Of a stretch of DNA of 64,000 bases, positions 62,168 to 64,000 are shown in pieces. Numbering within the stretch: the stretch's first letter is position 1; every line of letters begins with the position of its first letter. A program made the position numbers and the translations under genes. The notes under the pieces were generated by a model. It did not search any database and was not told the origin of the DNA. It saw only the letters and a list, made by a program, of their open reading frames with translations. Source of the DNA: Couchioplanes azureus (GTDB lineage Bacteria; Actinomycetota; Actinomycetes; Mycobacteriales; Micromonosporaceae); the NCBI RefSeq assembly GCF_014648355.1, contig NZ_BMQY01000001.1:1046757-1110756 (forward strand), in the 5' to 3' direction.

Positions 62168-62387
62168 ACCGACCGGGGCACGGGAGTTGTTCTCTGGCGG
62201 GCTTCCGATCCACGACGCGCATCCCCCGTCCACCGAGAGCCCGAGATCCGGGCCTTCCTCCAGGCCGAGCACCGGCGCCGAGCACGTCTGTCTCCGGCGC
62301 AGGCCCCTACGCGATTCAAGTAACCGATCAAGAAGGCCAACACATCTGGGTGACATCGCATTTGTCGTTCGTCACTACAGTGGGATC

Positions 62388-63032
62388 GTGTCTGAAATTC
62401 TCGATCTTGCGTCCGTCGCTCTGCGATTCGCCGCGCAACCGGACTGGATAGAGGCTGGAGCCACCGCGGTGGCCGCAATGGGAACCGTCGGCGCTTTCTA
62501 CCGGCAAGGCAAGGCGCTCAGACTGGAGCGCGAGACACGACGGGCCGAAATCGCAAGGCTGGAAGACGAAAGGCTGACCTCGGCCGAGGCTCAAGCCAAG
62601 AGCATCGTCGTCATGAAGCACCGGCGAAGAAGGCTGCACGACGACCAGGACGTTCTGGTCGCCACGGTATTCAACTGCGGACAGCTGCCGGTGGTGAAAA
62701 TCCACGCGGACGCGCACATCGACAAAGAAGGCAGTAGCCTCAGAACGTCTTTCGACGACGTAGTGCCCGTACTCGCGCCGGGTCAGCAGGTGGAGATCAG
62801 TGCTCCCATGCCGGACTACGAAGACAATCTGGGATCCCGTTACTCCGGCCTCGGCTGGAGACTCCACATGGATCTCAAATTCGGAGACCTGCAAGGGAAC
62901 GCGTTCACTTCCTGTCGTGGCCGGATCAGGAGACACGAGCAGTCGTTTCTGGACTTCTGGGTGCTGCAGTCCATGAGGGAACCCGAGGTCGAGGAGGCGC
63001 CGATGCCCGTACCGACGCCGAAAGCCGGCTAG
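62388..63032 (+). CDS. Hypothetical protein with N-terminal membrane helix
   Basis: GTG 62388 gives 214 residues; a longer frame to 61884 crosses the repeats and is not protein-like. One weak transmembrane helix (about 20-38, AGATAVAAMGTVGAFY), a charged coiled-coil (42-70), and a soluble beta-rich domain (VLVATVFNCGQLPVVKIHADAHI). GC is lower than elsewhere, as in acquired genes. No family recognised. Confidence 0.6.
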   Translation: MSEILDLASVALRFAAQPDWIEAGATAVAAMGTVGAFYRQGKALRLERETRRAEIARLEDERLTSAEAQAKSIVVMKHRRRRLHDDQDVLVATVFNCGQLPVVKIHADAHIDKEGSSLRTSFDDVVPVLAPGQQVEISAPMPDYEDNLGSRYSGLGWRLHMDLKFGDLQGNAFTSCRGRIRRHEQSFLDFWVLQSMREPEVEEAPMPVPTPKAG

Positions 63033-63109
63033 TCCCCGCTCGGCGTGAGCCATCCCGTCACCTCGACCTACGCAGATCTACGGGTGCCCTTCGGGAAGGG
63101 AGTGGTGGC

Positions 63110-63678
63110 GGTCGCTCGGCCCGGGTCTGCGACATCGAGGATGTATTGAGCTCGGCGCGGGTGTAACCGCTCATCCGTTCGAAGGCGTCGTTGGCGTCCT
63201 GCATGTTTCCGTCGAGGCAAGAAGAGCACGCCGACTGCGTCGACGGCCGGCATCCGGCGGATCTGCCGCTCGGCCTCGTGCCGTGCCTGCCCGGCGTGGG
63301 CGCGGGCGACGAACGCGAGGTGCGGGCCGCGGTCTCGGTGACCAGGGTGCGTATCGTGCGCGTCCCGTACAGCCGCACCCGCGTCGAACAGGGCCACCGT
63401 CCGGTCCGGCAGCGCCTCGACCCGCTTGCGCGGTGGACACACCAGCACGCTCCCCGCGGCGAGCGGCTCCCCATCGGCGGCCCATGACACCGCACGGGCC
63501 ACCCGCTGTTCGAGGATCGGCACCAGAGCGCTGCCGTGTCCACCAAGAGGCTGCTGCACCGCGACACCCACCGGCAACCGGGCCGGCAGGCCGTGCAACA
63601 CCATGCTGATCGCGTCCAGGCCCCGGCCGGCGCCACCGCGGCCACCACGTCGATCCTGTCTCCGGCCCGATCGTTCAC
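63110..63678 (-). pseudogene. Decayed CheB methylesterase-PAS protein
   Basis: Reading from GTG 63678 (VNDRAGDRIDVVAAVA) a CheB-like domain continues only after a shift near 63625 (LDAISMVLHGLPARL, ILEQRVARAVSWAADGEPL, VLVCPP). After another shift near 63225 a PAS motif appears (DANDAFERMSGYTRAEL), which soon ends. At least two frameshifts and a truncated end mark it as a pseudogene or as poorly read sequence. CheB-PAS hybrids act in signalling. Confidence 0.55.
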
Positions 63679-64000
63679 AGTGCCCCCCGCCGTCGTCAGC
63701 CGCCGACCACCGCGAAGCCCGCTCGGCCACCGGCGGTCACGCCACCTCCCGACCAGCCGGCGGTCGCCCCGGTAGCCGCGCCCCGCATCCGCGGCCCCGG
63801 AACATGTAGTCCGGGCGATCGATGGGCCGCACGAACCATCCTGCCCCTTTCGGGCCCCCGCGAGGCTCACCCAATGGCCTGGAAGGCCCCGCTCCAGCAC
63901 CCGGTAGACCGACAGGCGCGACACCTGGGACAGCTGCGCCAGATTGCTCAAGCTTCAGGCGTTCGCGGGTGAATTCAGAACGTGCAGGGCTGGAGGGTCA
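63679..64000. other. Window end without a supportable gene
   Basis: 322 nt. Minus-strand frames include a helix-turn-helix-like stretch (LAQLSQVSRLSVYRVLERG) opening at a TTG near 63951 with no support for a complete gene; possibly a gene fragment. Confidence 0.4.

Larger units (their letters stand above)
61655..62387. other. Promoter island and repeat region
   Basis: 733 nt without a convincing gene. Contains an AT-rich stretch (61740-61830) upstream of the minus-strand cluster operon, an inverted repeat at 61754-61770, and a 19-bp repeat array at 62061-62167. Reading frames here are low-complexity. Confidence 0.6.

Noticed and set aside
61884..62387. N-terminal extension of the hypothetical protein at 62388
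   Set aside because: The extension crosses 19-bp tandem repeats and has no protein-like composition; GTG 62388 is the first reasonable start.

Overview
The window is high-GC DNA from a filamentous-type actinomycete. Gene order, WhiB and type VII secretion genes, and many GTG starts fit Micromonosporaceae, perhaps an Actinoplanes relative; this is inference, since no rRNA or marker phylogeny is available. Two blocks keep the gene order of Mycobacterium tuberculosis: folE-ftsH-hpt-tilS-metalloprotease-PBP4-ppa (like Rv3609c to Rv3628) and marP-nudix-TlpA-nth-crp ... MBL-RidA-DUF4177-two ArsA ATPases-whiB4-ponA2-phosphoesterase-YqeY (like Rv3671c to Rv3688c).

Layout. 1-5268: tightly coupled operon of a type IV secretion-like apparatus (VirB4-like ATPase, polytopic membrane protein, membrane-anchored NTF2-like protein, transglycosylase/M23 wall hydrolase, unknown protein). 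6099-9598: FtsK/SpoIIIE-type ATPase, coiled-coil membrane protein and 86-residue helical protein. 9683-17935: conserved folE-to-ppa block. 18027-25507: reduced type VII set (eccD, eccC, mycP) with no eccB, eccE or WXG100 gene. 25689-48778: conserved marP-to-phosphoesterase block, interrupted by a divergent acyl-CoA carboxylase pair, a class III cyclase/ATPase/TPR regulator and a Ser/Thr kinase next to a Crp-family regulator. 48871-49708: two tandem-repeat arrays flank a guanidinium exporter preceded by a guanidine-III riboswitch. 49726-50898: VOC protein and WYL regulator.

51096-61654 is the main accessory region: an apparently undescribed biosynthetic gene cluster. Three plus-strand genes (PhzE-like, type II DAHP synthase, PhzD-like) should make trans-2,3-dihydro-3-hydroxyanthranilate. 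They converge on a minus-strand set: PGM1-like ATP-grasp ligase, SDR dehydrogenase, MFS exporter, L-amino-acid oxidase and a short LuxR-type ATPase regulator. No phzA/B/F/G is present, so the product is probably not a phenazine but an amide or peptide conjugate of a (dihydro)hydroxyanthranilate. A 38-codon ORF with a strong ribosome binding site lies just upstream of the ligase and could be its peptide partner. 61.7-64 kb is decayed: AT-rich promoter island, 19-bp repeats, a small membrane protein and a frameshifted CheB-PAS pseudogene.

A recurring feature is a TANNNT hexamer 6-8 nt before the start codon, suggesting leaderless transcripts for at least ten genes. No tRNA, rRNA, CRISPR array or insertion sequence was recognised.
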